Source: Terriglobia bacterium
GTDB lineage: Bacteria > Acidobacteriota > Terriglobia > JAJPHL01
NCBI GenBank assembly: GCA_021325275.1
Contig: JAJPHL010000010.1
Location: 1-64,000, forward strand
Length of the DNA: 64,000 nucleotides
Direction: 5' to 3'
Shown: positions 50,052 to 60,055 of the stretch, in pieces
How the letters are laid out: every line of letters starts with the position of its first letter
Numbering within the stretch: the stretch's first letter is position 1
Notes under the pieces: generated by a model
The model's input: only the letters and a program-made list of their open reading frames with translations
Told to the model about the DNA's origin: nothing
The model's database searches: none
Position numbers and translations under genes: made by a program

Positions 50052-50912
50052 TTAGGTAGGACAAGTGTCCGCGCTTGTCCATTTGCGCGCCGCCAGCGCC
50101 GCCGCGCCCAAGATTCCCGCGTCGTCGCCGAGGCGCGAGAGATAGAGCGGCACGCTACGGAATCGCGGCTGGCAAAAACTTTTTAACTGACCGGCAACAT
50201 CGGCCAGGAACGGCTGACCTCCGGCGGCGCATACCTTGCCGCCCAGCACGACGGCCTGCGGTTCGTAGAGCACACAAAATGTCGCCAGACCCATGCCGAG
50301 CCACATCGCGGCGTCGGCCGCGACCTCGGGCTTTTCGATGCCACCGCGTTCGCCGATCGACCATCCGGATACTTTCGTCTCGAGACAACCGCGCGCGCCA
50401 CACCGGCACGTCGCGCCGTGCGCGTCGACGACGATGTGCCCGGGATCGCCGAGGCTGCCGCCCGCAGGCCGCAGCAGTTCGCCGTTCGCCACGGCCGCCG
50501 CACCGATCCCTGTCCCGAGCGCGACCACAAGCAATCTCGTAACGCCGTAGTTTCCATAGCGCGACTCGCCGAAGGCCAGCGCGTTCAAATCATTTTCCAT
50601 GCATGACGGCCAACCGAAGTCCCTCGCGAGTTCACGATCGATCGCCACGCCGCAGAGTCCCGGCAAATTGCTTGCTTCCGTGACGCGCCCTGCGGAATCC
50701 TGCAAGCCCGGCATGCCCACGCCGAGCGCGACCGCTGCGCCCTCCGCCGCAACGCGAGACACGGCCGCGCGAAACGCGGGCATCAGCGTCTCGGCACGCG
50801 AATCGTAGCCCGTAGGCACCACTTCGCGCGCCAGAATCGCCGCGGTGGCGGTGTCAACCAGCCCGATGCGCGCGCTGGTCCCACCGATGTCGATTCCGAT
50901 CACGAGCGGCAT
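50052..50912 (-). CDS. ROK-family sugar kinase
   Basis: A 286-residue glucokinase-like enzyme. ATP-site motif VIGIDIGGTSARIGLVD, sugar-site MENDLNALAFGE, the ROK motif VVALGTGIGAAAV, and the zinc-binding CRCGARGCLET run near residue 165. It has no helix-turn-helix, so it is a kinase and not a NagC-type repressor. Substrate is likely glucose or a related hexose. It starts one base after the stop of the tricorn protease gene, so they form one unit. Confidence 0.9.
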   Translation of the reverse strand: MPLVIGIDIGGTSARIGLVDTATAAILAREVVPTGYDSRAETLMPAFRAAVSRVAAEGAAVALGVGMPGLQDSAGRVTEASNLPGLCGVAIDRELARDFGWPSCMENDLNALAFGESRYGNYGVTRLLVVALGTGIGAAAVANGELLRPAGGSLGDPGHIVVDAHGATCRCGARGCLETKVSGWSIGERGGIEKPEVAADAAMWLGMGLATFCVLYEPQAVVLGGKVCAAGGQPFLADVAGQLKSFCQPRFRSVPLYLSRLGDDAGILGAAALAARKWTSADTCPT

Positions 50913-50913
50913 G

Positions 50914-53900
50914 CTATTTCTTGGCCGTCTCGCGCAATAATTCCTTCACTGCCGCATCCAACTGGCTGTCGTGACCGCTGTAGCTTTCGCCGACGGGGCG
51001 CGTCACGGGAATATCCACGGGGCGTGGATGCATTTCCATCGGTTCGCCATTGCGCGTGGTGATGCGGATGAACGGCAAGCGCAACTGCGAGCCGTCGATC
51101 AGGCCCACGCCGCCCGTGTAGATGATCCAACCGGCCGTCGGCTCGCCGACCACCTTGCCCAGGCCGAGCGCGCGATACCCTTCGGTGAAATCCTCCGCAT
51201 CGGAGAGGGAATGCTGATTGGTCACCAGAATCGTGGGCAATTCGAGCGCGCGCTGACCCAACGCGGTGCGCGCCGGCGCCGTCGCCGTGTCGCGCGGTGT
51301 CATGTTGAGGTAGTGGCGGCGCGCCAGAATATCGATCGCGTAGACGTTCACGAATCCACCGTTGTTGTTGCGCACGTCCACCACCACGCCCTCGCGCTGG
51401 TGCATTTCGGAATCGAGATCGAGCGTCATTTGCGCCAACGTGCCGGGGGACATGTCGATCAAGTGTACGTAACCAAGCTTGCCGCCGCTGGTTTTGTCGA
51501 CGTACTCGCGGTTGTGATCCACCCACGCGCGGTACACGAGAGTCTTTTCGGCTTGCGTCGAAATCGGACGCACCACAAGCGTCTTCGTTTCGCCGGACGG
51601 CGATGGCGCCATCGAAAGCTCCACGCGACGGCCGGACTTGTGATCGAGGAGTTGATCGAGGTTCGCGCGCGCGCCGATTTTCTCGCCGTCGACGGCTATG
51701 AGATAGTCGCCGGCCTTCACACCCGCGAGCGCCCCGGGTCCCAGCGCGATCACTTCGCTGACTTTCAACCGGCCCGACGTTTCGAACTCCAGCCGATCGA
51801 AGCGCAATCCCAGTTTGCCCGTGCCGTCGCCGCCTCCGCCGCCGGGCGCGCCGATTCCCGAGTGCGACGCATTCAATTCGCCGAGCATCAGGGAAATGAT
51901 GCGGCGCACTTCGTCAGGCGATCCCGCACCGGCCACGCGCGGCTCGTATTCGGCGCCCATCTTTTCCCAGTCCACGCCGTTGAACTTGGGATCGAAGAAC
52001 GTGTCATGAATGTAGCGCCACGCTTCGTGGAAAACTTCCATCTTTTCGGTCGCGAAATCCACGTCCATCGCCGCCGTGACGCTCACGGCGCGGGGACGTT
52101 GCTGATCGAGGTTGTAGGATTGCACGCGCCCCTGTTCGAGGAAGTAAATCTCCTTGGAGTCGGGTGAAAACTGGGCGTCCGATTTTCCGCCGGGCGTCGA
52201 CGTGACCTGCTTCGCCACCGGCCTCTCTCTGGCCAACTCGTCGAGCGAATACGTGTACAAATTGAATTGACCCGCGGCCGCCGCGGCGACGAGTAACGTT
52301 TTTCCGTCGGGACTGATCGTCGTTTCTCCGGCGTCGAGACCGAGCGGGATTAACGTGAGACGCTGGCGGATTCCTTCGAACTGGATTTCCACTTTCGGCG
52401 GCGTTTTGTCGTCGGCAGGTTTCGCGGCGCCTTTTGCGTCCGCTTGCGAGGCGTCGCCCGAAGGCTTCTTGTCCGGCGCGAACAGCTCGCGGAATTGATC
52501 TTCGCGGAACCTCGGTTCGCGCGGCACCAAATCGATCCGTGCGACTTGTCCTTCTTCGGTGCGCTGGCTCGACGTGAAGTAAATCGACTTGCCGTCTTTC
52601 GGCCACACGATCGAGGTTCCAAAAGAATTTGCGAGGTACGTCACTTGCTTCGACTCGCCGCCCTCGGCCGGCACGACGAACACGTTAGTGAAGTTCTTGC
52701 CCGATTGCGAAAGATACGCGATCCACTTACTGTCCGGCGACCACGCCACCGCTTGCCGCGACTCGAACGGCGCGCGTTCGAGAATCCCGTGAGCCACCAC
52801 TTTCTGCGATCCGCCGTCGGCGTCCATCACGACGAGGTCCTTGCCGTCGCGATCGAACGCCAGCTTCTTTCCGTCCGGCGAAAAGTGCGGCAGCAGATCG
52901 GATTGGCCGCCGTTCGTAAGACGTTTCTCAGCGTTCGTAGAGAAATCGTAGAGATACACGTGTGAAATGCCCTCGCGATCGGAAACATAGGCGAGGCGCT
53001 TACTGTCGGGCGACCACTCGAGATCGCCGGCGCGGCCCGCCGCGTGCGTCACTCGGAAACCATCGCCGCCGTCTTTGGACGACGCGGCGAAAACCTCGCC
53101 GTGCGCGACAAACGCGATCTTCTTGCCGTCGGGCGAAAGCGCCAGGTCGCGAAATTGATTGCTCAACGTGAGATGCTCGACGGCCGGCGACGCCGGCATT
53201 CCGCGGCGCTCGATTTTCACGGGTGCGGCGGCGCCTCCGCTGGTGTTCATTTTCCAAATCTGAAAATCGCGTTCGAAAACAATCTCTTTGCCGTCGTAGG
53301 AAATGTTCGGCCACAAGACGCGGCCATTGGTGAACTTGGTCAGTTGCCGGGGTTGCCCGCCGACAGGCCGGAACCAGATATTCTCCGCGCCGCCGCGATC
53401 GGACATGTAATAAATGCCGCGGCCGTCTCCGGCCCACATGGGCCAAATGGTTTTCTCGCCGCCCGGCGTGTTTTCGCCGCCGGCGAATTTCTCATACGCC
53501 GGCGCGGGCGATGCGATGCCGCGCAACAGCCAGATTTCCGACTCGTCGAGATGGCTATGTCCCTTGCGCCACCACTGCGACGATGGCGTTCCGCGGGCCG
53601 TGATCGCCAGCATCGCGCCGTCCGGCGACGGCGCCGCGAAATATTCTGACGCGTAACGGTCGCCGGCCACTTGCATCGGCGTGCCGCCCTCGGAACTGAC
53701 GCGATACACGTCCTGCATGCCGGAAATATCGCGCGCGTTCGAGGAGAAATAAATCCATTTTCCGTCATGCGACCATGCGTTGAGCTGTTCGGGCGCGTCG
53801 TCGAAGGTGAGGCGTTGGAGTTCGCCGGTGGAGAACGTCAGCACATAGATGTCGCCGCCGCCGGTGCGTGTCGAGACAAACGCAAGCCTTTTGCCGTCGG

Positions 53901-54129
53901 GCGAAAACAGCGGCCGCGATTCGGCGGCCGGATGCGACACGACCAGATGCGCTTCGCCGCCCGCCGCGGGCACGGTCCAAATGTCGCCGCCCGAGACGAA
54001 GGCGATCTCCGAGCGATCCGGTGAAAGGGCCGGTTCGAAAAAAGAAACTTTGGGATCCGCTGCGAAAAGTGTGAAGGGAAGTAATGTCGCAGTAAGGAAC
54101 AAGACCGTGAGAATGATGCGTGGAGACAT
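50914..54129 (-). CDS. Tricorn-like S41 protease with WD40/PD40 propellers and PDZ
   Basis: A 1071-residue exported peptidase. A signal peptide (IILTVLFLTATLLPFTLFAA) leads to a propeller of TolB/PD40 repeats (ALSPDRSEIAFVSGGDIWTV, PLFSPDGKRLAFVSTRTGGG and many later copies), to about residue 680. A helical S41 domain follows (HEAWRYIHDTFFDPKFNGVD), then PDZ (VIALGPGALAGVKAGDYLIA) and the protease core (VVVDVRNNNGGFV, TNQHSLSDAEDFTEGYRALG) with a probable nucleophile Ser. It should trim peptides in the periplasm. The ATG at 54129 is six bases after TTTAAT; an ATG 18 bases upstream would add six residues. Confidence 0.93.
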   Translation of the reverse strand: MSPRIILTVLFLTATLLPFTLFAADPKVSFFEPALSPDRSEIAFVSGGDIWTVPAAGGEAHLVVSHPAAESRPLFSPDGKRLAFVSTRTGGGDIYVLTFSTGELQRLTFDDAPEQLNAWSHDGKWIYFSSNARDISGMQDVYRVSSEGGTPMQVAGDRYASEYFAAPSPDGAMLAITARGTPSSQWWRKGHSHLDESEIWLLRGIASPAPAYEKFAGGENTPGGEKTIWPMWAGDGRGIYYMSDRGGAENIWFRPVGGQPRQLTKFTNGRVLWPNISYDGKEIVFERDFQIWKMNTSGGAAAPVKIERRGMPASPAVEHLTLSNQFRDLALSPDGKKIAFVAHGEVFAASSKDGGDGFRVTHAAGRAGDLEWSPDSKRLAYVSDREGISHVYLYDFSTNAEKRLTNGGQSDLLPHFSPDGKKLAFDRDGKDLVVMDADGGSQKVVAHGILERAPFESRQAVAWSPDSKWIAYLSQSGKNFTNVFVVPAEGGESKQVTYLANSFGTSIVWPKDGKSIYFTSSQRTEEGQVARIDLVPREPRFREDQFRELFAPDKKPSGDASQADAKGAAKPADDKTPPKVEIQFEGIRQRLTLIPLGLDAGETTISPDGKTLLVAAAAAGQFNLYTYSLDELARERPVAKQVTSTPGGKSDAQFSPDSKEIYFLEQGRVQSYNLDQQRPRAVSVTAAMDVDFATEKMEVFHEAWRYIHDTFFDPKFNGVDWEKMGAEYEPRVAGAGSPDEVRRIISLMLGELNASHSGIGAPGGGGGDGTGKLGLRFDRLEFETSGRLKVSEVIALGPGALAGVKAGDYLIAVDGEKIGARANLDQLLDHKSGRRVELSMAPSPSGETKTLVVRPISTQAEKTLVYRAWVDHNREYVDKTSGGKLGYVHLIDMSPGTLAQMTLDLDSEMHQREGVVVDVRNNNGGFVNVYAIDILARRHYLNMTPRDTATAPARTALGQRALELPTILVTNQHSLSDAEDFTEGYRALGLGKVVGEPTAGWIIYTGGVGLIDGSQLRLPFIRITTRNGEPMEMHPRPVDIPVTRPVGESYSGHDSQLDAAVKELLRETAKK

Positions 54130-54135
54130 TCCCGT

Positions 54136-54141
54136 ATTAAA
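54136..54141 (-). promoter_or_regulatory. TTTAAT six bases before the tricorn protease start
   Basis: Reverse strand TTTAAT, six bases, then ATG at 54129. The upstream repeat arm begins at 54152, so the -35 region would lie inside that repeat. Confidence 0.4.
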
Positions 54142-54151
54142 GCACAACCGA

Positions 54152-54282
54152 AGGTTTTCTCCGCGTCTCTGCGTCTCTGCGGTAAGAAAACCTTCTGGCC
54201 TTTCGCTAAACCAAGTTCATCGGGATGCTCTTTGGACCCGCGGTTTTTTCAACGCAGAGACGCAGAGACGCGGAGAAAACCT
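54152..54282. repeat. Period-8 tandem-word inverted repeat, first copy
   Basis: AGGTTTTCTCCGCGTCTCTG and its continuation (54152-54181) is the reverse complement of 54253-54282, which holds CGCAGAGA tandem words. A 71-base loop lies between. The same words form a second inverted repeat at 55346-55443; the two flank glpX. Confidence 0.85.
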
Positions 54283-54289
54283 ACTCGAC

Positions 54290-55279
<990 letters not shown>

Positions 55280-55345
55280 TCAGTTATTGTTTGCCGGATC
55301 GCGCGGGGATTGCAACTGTCAGTAGAACTAGGCGGTTGTATTTTT

Positions 55346-55443
55346 CTCTGTGCGCCTCTGCGTCTCTGCGGTAAAACAACCGTTAGCCTTTGATCTAACT
55401 GTTTTTTCAACGCAGAGACGCAGAGACGCAGAGGAACGCAGAG
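55346..55443. repeat. Period-8 tandem-word inverted repeat, second copy
   Basis: CTCTGTGCGCCTCTGCGTCT plus TCTGCGG (55346-55371) faces CGCAGAGACGCAGAGACGCA plus GAGGAACGCAGAG (55410-55443), imperfectly complementary. The right arm runs into the promoter of the O-methyltransferase gene. Confidence 0.8.
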
Positions 55444-55448
55444 GAAGC

Positions 55449-55454
55449 TATACT
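55449..55454 (+). promoter_or_regulatory. TATACT seven bases before an ATG
   Basis: TATACT, seven bases, then ATG at 55462. The -35 position falls within the right arm of the inverted repeat, so repeat and promoter overlap. Confidence 0.45.
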
Positions 55455-55461
55455 GATTCCC

Positions 55462-56091
55462 ATGGGCGAAATCCTACAAACTCCGATTGAGAATTACATC
55501 TCCACATTGATTCCTCCACGCGACGCCGTTCTCGCCGAGATGGAAGCATACGCCGCCGAGCACAAGGTGCCGATCATCGGTCCCGCGTGCGGATCGCTTC
55601 TGTATTTCCTGGCGAAGACCCTCGGCGCCAAGCGCATCTTCGAGATGGGATCGGCCATCGGTTACTCGACCATCTGGTGGGCGCGAGCGCTGGGCGATGG
55701 CGGGGAAGTGTTTTACTCCGACGGAAGCCAAGCCAACGCTGATCGCGCGGCCGCGTACATCAACCGCGCGGGCGTGGCGGCGCGCGTGAAAATGGGCGTG
55801 GGATACGCGCAAGACATTTTGCTCGCGACTCCTGGCGAATTCGACATCGTGTTCGTCGACGTCGACAAGCACTACTATCCGGAATGCTTCGAACTGGCGT
55901 TGCCGCGCGTACGCAAAGGCGGATTCCTGGTGGCCGACAACATCCTGTGGCACGGACTCGTAGTCGCGCCGCCGGAAACCGACGACACGCGAGGGATTTT
56001 GGAGTGGAACCGCCTGGTCACGACGTCGCCGGATTTGGTCACGACGATCGTGCCGCTGCGCGATGGCGTTACGGTGTCGCTGAAGAAGTGA
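55462..56091 (+). CDS. Class I SAM-dependent O-methyltransferase (CCoAMT-like)
   Basis: A 209-residue soluble enzyme of the caffeoyl-CoA/catechol O-methyltransferase group. The SAM-binding site reads IFEMGSAIGYSTIWWARALG; YSDGSQANADRAAAYINRAG follows. The metal-binding region is FDIVFVDVDKHYYPECFELA and DNILWHG. Such enzymes methylate catechols or small phenols with a divalent cation; the substrate is unknown. It is isolated, with a converging toxin-antitoxin pair 3 bases downstream. Confidence 0.9.
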   Translation: MGEILQTPIENYISTLIPPRDAVLAEMEAYAAEHKVPIIGPACGSLLYFLAKTLGAKRIFEMGSAIGYSTIWWARALGDGGEVFYSDGSQANADRAAAYINRAGVAARVKMGVGYAQDILLATPGEFDIVFVDVDKHYYPECFELALPRVRKGGFLVADNILWHGLVVAPPETDDTRGILEWNRLVTTSPDLVTTIVPLRDGVTVSLKK

Positions 56092-56094
56092 TGG

Positions 56095-56331
56095 TTATGA
56101 CACTCGCCGTTGTTCGCCGCGCGCCCGATTTTCCTTATGCAATGCCTCCAGGAGCTTTGTGTAAGGAAGACCTGTCTCGCGCTTTCGACGCTCGATGAGT
56201 TCGGTTAGAGTAGTCAGTTTTCCGCCCTTCGCCGCCTCTTCCATCCATTCGGCGGTTTCGTCGCGATGCTCGTACCACCATTCGGCTTCTTCCGCTTCGG
56301 AATGAAACTTCGGGATCTCTCGTTTGATCAT
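56095..56331 (-). CDS. Antitoxin-like partner of the BrnT-type toxin
   Basis: A 78-residue protein beginning MIKREIPKFHSEAEEAEWWY, the N-terminal pattern of short CopG/BrnA-type antitoxins (IPKFxSEAEEAEWW). The remaining residues are charged and helical (LIERRKRETGLPYTKLLEAL). It overlaps the toxin stop by four bases (ATGA at 56328-56331), with the toxin first, the order typical of brnTA. Confidence 0.82.
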   Translation of the reverse strand: MIKREIPKFHSEAEEAEWWYEHRDETAEWMEEAAKGGKLTTLTELIERRKRETGLPYTKLLEALHKENRARGEQRRVS

Positions 56332-56627
56332 CGTCTGCCCTTTAAATAAACCTCGACATCCTTGGGCGTTGCGTCGTAAGCCGTGATCGGCCGAACCAGG
56401 CCTTTTCGAAAAGTGAAGAGAACTGTCAAGATTCGACCGGCTTTCGTCATGCCCACTATCTTGCTGCGCTCTTCCACCTCCAAATACTGGATGTCGAGCA
56501 TAGCCGCATGCGGATCACAAATCGCTTGCTCCGCTTCCCCACGGCTTACAGCGTGGCGTGCCACGTGATCGTGGTTTGCATCGTCCCAGTCAAACTGTGG
56601 CTCCGCACTCACGACCCCTGTCGGCAC
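56328..56627 (-). CDS. BrnT-type ribonuclease toxin
   Basis: A 99-residue protein with the BrnT pattern: FDWDDANHDHVARHAVSRGE near the N-terminus, EERSKIVGMTKAGRILTVLF and a C-terminal VRPITAYDATPKDVEVYLKG. BrnT toxins are RelE-fold ribonucleases held by a DNA-binding antitoxin. The GTG start is provisional; another GTG lies five codons in. The toxin-first order and the four-base overlap with the antitoxin fit the family. It sits 15 bases after the ftsY stop. Confidence 0.8.
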   Translation of the reverse strand: MPTGVVSAEPQFDWDDANHDHVARHAVSRGEAEQAICDPHAAMLDIQYLEVEERSKIVGMTKAGRILTVLFTFRKGLVRPITAYDATPKDVEVYLKGRR

Positions 56628-56642
56628 CCGAACGATCCTATT

Positions 56643-57605
56643 TTACTCAAACAACGAGTCCACGTACAGCTTGGGATTGAACGGCACGAGATCGTCGCGC
56701 TGTTCGCCGATTCCCACGTAGCGGATCGGCAAATTCAACTCTCGCGCGATCGCCACGGCGACGCCGCCTTTCGCCGTGCCGTCGAGTTTGGTCAGCACGA
56801 TGCCGGTGACGCCCGCCGCTTGCAGAAACTCGCGAGCTTGCAAGACGCCGTTTTGTCCCGTGGTGGCGTCAAGGATCAGGAGCACCTCGTGCGGCGCGCC
56901 GGGAATCAGGCGCCCCGCAGTGCGTTTCATCTTTTCGAGTTCCGCCATCAAGTTGGACTTGTTGTGCAGGCGGCCGGCTGTGTCGACAATCACGTAATCC
57001 ACGCCGCGCGACTTCGCGGCGGCCAGCGCGTCGTAAAGCACCGCGCTGGGATCGGCGCCCGGCTTTTGGCGGATCATTTCCGTATGCGAACGCTGCGCCC
57101 ACACTTCAAGCTGTTCGTTGGCGGCGGCGCGGAAAGTGTCGGCGGCGCACAAGAGCACCTCCTTGCCGTTGCCTTTCAGTTGATGCGCGAGTTTTCCGAT
57201 CGTGGTGGTCTTGCCGACGCCGTTTACGCCAACAAGCATCAATACGACAGGGGGTTCGGCCGTGGGATTCGCGGGCGCGCCCGATCCCGAGCGCGTGAGG
57301 ATGCCGAGCAACTCATCCTTTAAAATGTCCCGCACTTGCGTGGACGTATCGCCGGCCTGCGCCGTCGTTGACGACGCGCGCGTTTTCACGGCCTTCAGTA
57401 ACTCCGTTGTCGTTGTGATCCCCAAATCGGCGGCGAGCAGCGTCACTTCCAGTTGATCGAGCAGCGCTTGATCGACTTCGATTTTTCCGCGTGTCGCTTC
57501 TTCCAGTTTCGCGGCCAGCGTGTCGCGCGTGGACGTCACCGCCTTCTTGAAGCGATCAAAGAGACTGGGCGGGGGAGGCGGGCCAAACAGCGATTGAATC
57601 GGCAT
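56643..57605 (-). CDS. ftsY: Signal recognition particle receptor FtsY
   Basis: The SRP-docking GTPase at the inner membrane. It is a 320-residue NG-domain form without a long acidic A domain: N-domain helices to about residue 110, then the G domain with P-loop [76 protein letters not shown] and [15 protein letters not shown]. The initial [20 protein letters not shown] may be the membrane-binding helix. It lies between the frameshifted ABC-F gene and the BrnT pair. Confidence 0.96.
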   Translation of the reverse strand: MPIQSLFGPPPPPSLFDRFKKAVTSTRDTLAAKLEEATRGKIEVDQALLDQLEVTLLAADLGITTTTELLKAVKTRASSTTAQAGDTSTQVRDILKDELLGILTRSGSGAPANPTAEPPVVLMLVGVNGVGKTTTIGKLAHQLKGNGKEVLLCAADTFRAAANEQLEVWAQRSHTEMIRQKPGADPSAVLYDALAAAKSRGVDYVIVDTAGRLHNKSNLMAELEKMKRTAGRLIPGAPHEVLLILDATTGQNGVLQAREFLQAAGVTGIVLTKLDGTAKGGVAVAIARELNLPIRYVGIGEQRDDLVPFNPKLYVDSLFE

Positions 57606-57618
57606 CGTGAAGAGTCAA

Positions 57619-59111
57619 TCATATCGCGGATAGGTCCAAGATCTGCGGACCGAGCGCCGCGAGAAAGCTGCGGTCGTGCGACACGGCGATGATCGTGCCA
57701 GGATAGCGAATCAACGCTTGTTCCAGCGCTTCTTGCGCTTCGATTTCCAGATAATTTGTCGGTTCGTCAAGCAGCAGAAGATTTGCGCCGCACGAGAGCA
57801 GTCGCGCCAACGCGGTCTTTGCGCGCTCCCCGGGACTCAGCTCGCGCAGCGGACGCGCGATGCAGTCGGGCCGGACCTTCAGGCAGGCGAGCATCATGCG
57901 ACTCAGCGTTGAAGTGCTGCAAACGTCGATTGGCGTGCGATCGACGTCGAGCGCTTCCACTTCCTGCGAGAAGTAACCGGTGTCGACGTTGGCGCCGAAT
58001 TGCACTTCGCCGGTCGTCGCAGGTTCCAGCCCGAGCAAGATGCGCAGCAGCGTGGTTTTCCCGGATCCGTTCGCTCCGGCGATGGCGAGTCGCGCGCCGC
58101 GCGGCAGATGGAAGGTCACGTTTGCGAAGAGCGCGCGGCTGCCGAACGATTTTCCAAGATCACGAGCGGAAAGGGCGATGTCTCCCGAGCGGCGGACCGC
58201 CGAGAAATCGAGGTCCGGAATCGGTTGTTCGACCCACGGCTTTTCCACTTCCTCAAATTGCGCCGCGCGTTCCTTCAAGAGTCGCCCGGTGCGCGCGACC
58301 TTCTTGGCTTTGCGCGCGTAGAAATCGTTGTCGCCTTTTTCGCCGGCCGGGGGCGCCGAGATCTTGCGGGCCAGCGCGGCGCGACGTTCGCTGGCGCGCT
58401 CGAACGCGGCTTTGCGCCGTTGCGCGCCTTCGTACTTGTCCCACGCTTGACGCTCGAGCACCGCGCGACGCTCTAAGTAGTCGCGATAGCCGCCGGAAAG
58501 ACGCGAGCTGACCCACGGACTATTTCGATCACGCCTGATGCCACGCGATCAAGCAGCGTGCGGTCGTGCGATACGAAGACACACGCGCGCCCGTGATCAC
58601 GGCGCGTTAATTCTTCTTCGAGCCACTGGCGACCGGCAATGTCGAGGTGATTCGTCGGCTCGTCGAGCAGCAGCAGATCGGATGGTGTGAACAACGCGCG
58701 TGCCAATGCCGCGCGTGTCCGCTGGCCGCCGCTGAGACACGCAAGCGGCAGCGAGCGGTCGCCGGCGCTAAAGCCGAATCCACCAAGAATGCGTTCGGCA
58801 CACGATTCCGCCGCGTAGTCCTCGGGATCGCGGTTGGCGGAGAGCACGTAGTCGAACAGCGTGAGCGCCGCATCCGGTGCGGAGGTCTCCTGCGACAAAT
58901 ACGACACGCGCAGTCCACGCCGCCGGATCATTGTGCCCGATGTCGACTGCAACTCTCCGGAGAGCAACTTCAGCAGCGAGGATTTGCCCGCGCCGTTTGG
59001 TCCCACCAGCGCCAAGCGATCGCCCGGATCGACGGCAAACGTGAGGTCGCTGAAAAGGTCGATGGTAGACGGGTAATGAAAAGAGACTTCCGAAACGGTC
59101 AGTAATGACAT
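57619..59111 (-). pseudogene. ABC-F ATPase split by a one-base frameshift
   Basis: Two abutting frames together make one ABC-F protein of about 490 residues. The first (58473-59111) holds ATPase domain one: Walker A VGPNGAGKSSLLKL, signature LSGGQRTRAALARAL and DEPTNHLDIAGRQWLEEEL. The second (57619-58461) holds the linker and domain two: AGANGSGKTTLLRILLGLEP, LSPGERAKTALARL and DEPTNYLEIEAQEALEQALI. At about 58491-58496 (GCCGG) the first frame runs FPAAIATT to a stop; adding one G would read FPGGYRDYLERR, as ABC-F linkers do. No slippery run is present, so a mutation or assembly error is likelier than programmed shifting. ABC-F proteins act on the ribosome, often in antibiotic protection. 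Confidence 0.85.
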
Positions 59112-59224
59112 GGCCCACCGGCAGATGTGCCGGGATTACAGCGAGGTTGCGGTGAACGGACGGGGCGATGTCGTTAGATTTTCACTGTGAGATAAGGATA
59201 CCACGGCCGGCGCGCATTTGCAGT

Positions 59225-59336
59225 TGTCAGAACCATTCGCGGTAGCGAATGGGCTCGCTGGCCTGTCACCCAACGCAGACGTCCGAGCTTGCGGACAGGC
59301 CAGCGCGCCCATCCGCTACCGCGGATGGTTCTGACA
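59225..59336. repeat. Compound palindromic element upstream of purQ
   Basis: The 30-base ends (59225-59254 and 59307-59336) are reverse complements except at two positions. Each end also folds alone: CCATTCGC-GGTA-GCGAATGG on the left and CCATCCGC-TACC-GCGGATGG on the right. The two differences are a matched pair that keeps the right-hand hairpin perfect. An inner stem GCTGGCCTGTC/GACAGGCCAGC lies between. It ends 26 bases before the purQ -10. Confidence 0.8.
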
Positions 59337-59362
59337 GCGCATGCGGCCCACACGCGTTGAGT

Positions 59363-59368
59363 TATAAT
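59363..59368 (+). promoter_or_regulatory. Perfect TATAAT six bases before the purQ GTG
   Basis: TATAAT, six bases, then GTG at 59375. The geometry is the same as at 26250-26262. It is the only visible promoter for purQ-purL-purF. Confidence 0.55.
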
Positions 59369-59374
59369 TCTTTT

Positions 59375-60055
59375 GTGCCCACAAAATTTGGCGTGGTTGT
59401 TTTTCCTGGCAGCAACTGCGACGATGACGCGCTCCAGGCCGTGCGCCGTGGTGTCGGCGGTGTCGCCGATTTCATCTGGCACGGCTCGGAAGATTTGAAC
59501 GGCGCGGACGTCATTATTCTTCCCGGCGGATTTGCCTACGGCGACTACCTGCGCACCGGCGCCATCGCGCGATTTTCTCCGGTGATGTGCTCGGTTGCGA
59601 AGTTTGCGGCGAGCGGGGGAGTCGTATTGGGCATTTGCAACGGATTTCAGATTTTGCTCGAAGCCGGATTGCTACCCGGCGCGATGCTGAAGAATCGCGG
59701 ATCGCATTTTGTCTGCAAGCCCGTCGCGATGCGCGTGGAAAATAATCGCTTACCGTTCACGTCGGCGTACGAGATGGGTCAGCGGGTCACATTTCCCATC
59801 GCGCACGGCGAAGGAAATTACTTCTGCGATCCTGAAACGTTGCGCGAACTGCAACGGCGCGATCGCGTGGTCCTGCGCTATCTAGACAATCCCAATGGAT
59901 CGCTCGACGACATAGCGGGCATCGCGAACTGGGACGGCAATGTGATGGGATTGATGCCGCATCCGGAACGCGCCGCCGATCCGCTGCTGGGATCGTCGGA
60001 CGGCTTGGGGATTTTCAAGTCCTTAGTTGGCGCCATGAGCCTGACAGCACAATGA
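59375..60055 (+). CDS. purQ: Phosphoribosylformylglycinamidine synthase, glutaminase subunit
   Basis: Supplies ammonia from glutamine to PurL in step four of purine synthesis. It is a 226-residue class I amidotransferase: [40 protein letters not shown], nucleophile Cys in [18 protein letters not shown] and the His-Glu pair in LMPHPERA. The GTG at 59375 matches the family N-terminus and is right after TATAAT. Its stop overlaps the purL start (ATGA). PurS, the third subunit, is not found next to it. Confidence 0.96.
   Translation: MPTKFGVVVFPGSNCDDDALQAVRRGVGGVADFIWHGSEDLNGADVIILPGGFAYGDYLRTGAIARFSPVMCSVAKFAASGGVVLGICNGFQILLEAGLLPGAMLKNRGSHFVCKPVAMRVENNRLPFTSAYEMGQRVTFPIAHGEGNYFCDPETLRELQRRDRVVLRYLDNPNGSLDDIAGIANWDGNVMGLMPHPERAADPLLGSSDGLGIFKSLVGAMSLTAQ

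Noticed and set aside
54152-54282. Intrinsic terminator
   Set aside because: The arms are separated by a 71-base loop with no T-run after the stem, and the same element recurs at another locus.
58485-58500. Programmed ribosomal frameshift in the ABC-F gene
   Set aside because: No slippery heptamer or following pseudoknot is visible at the break, and ABC-F genes are not known to use one.
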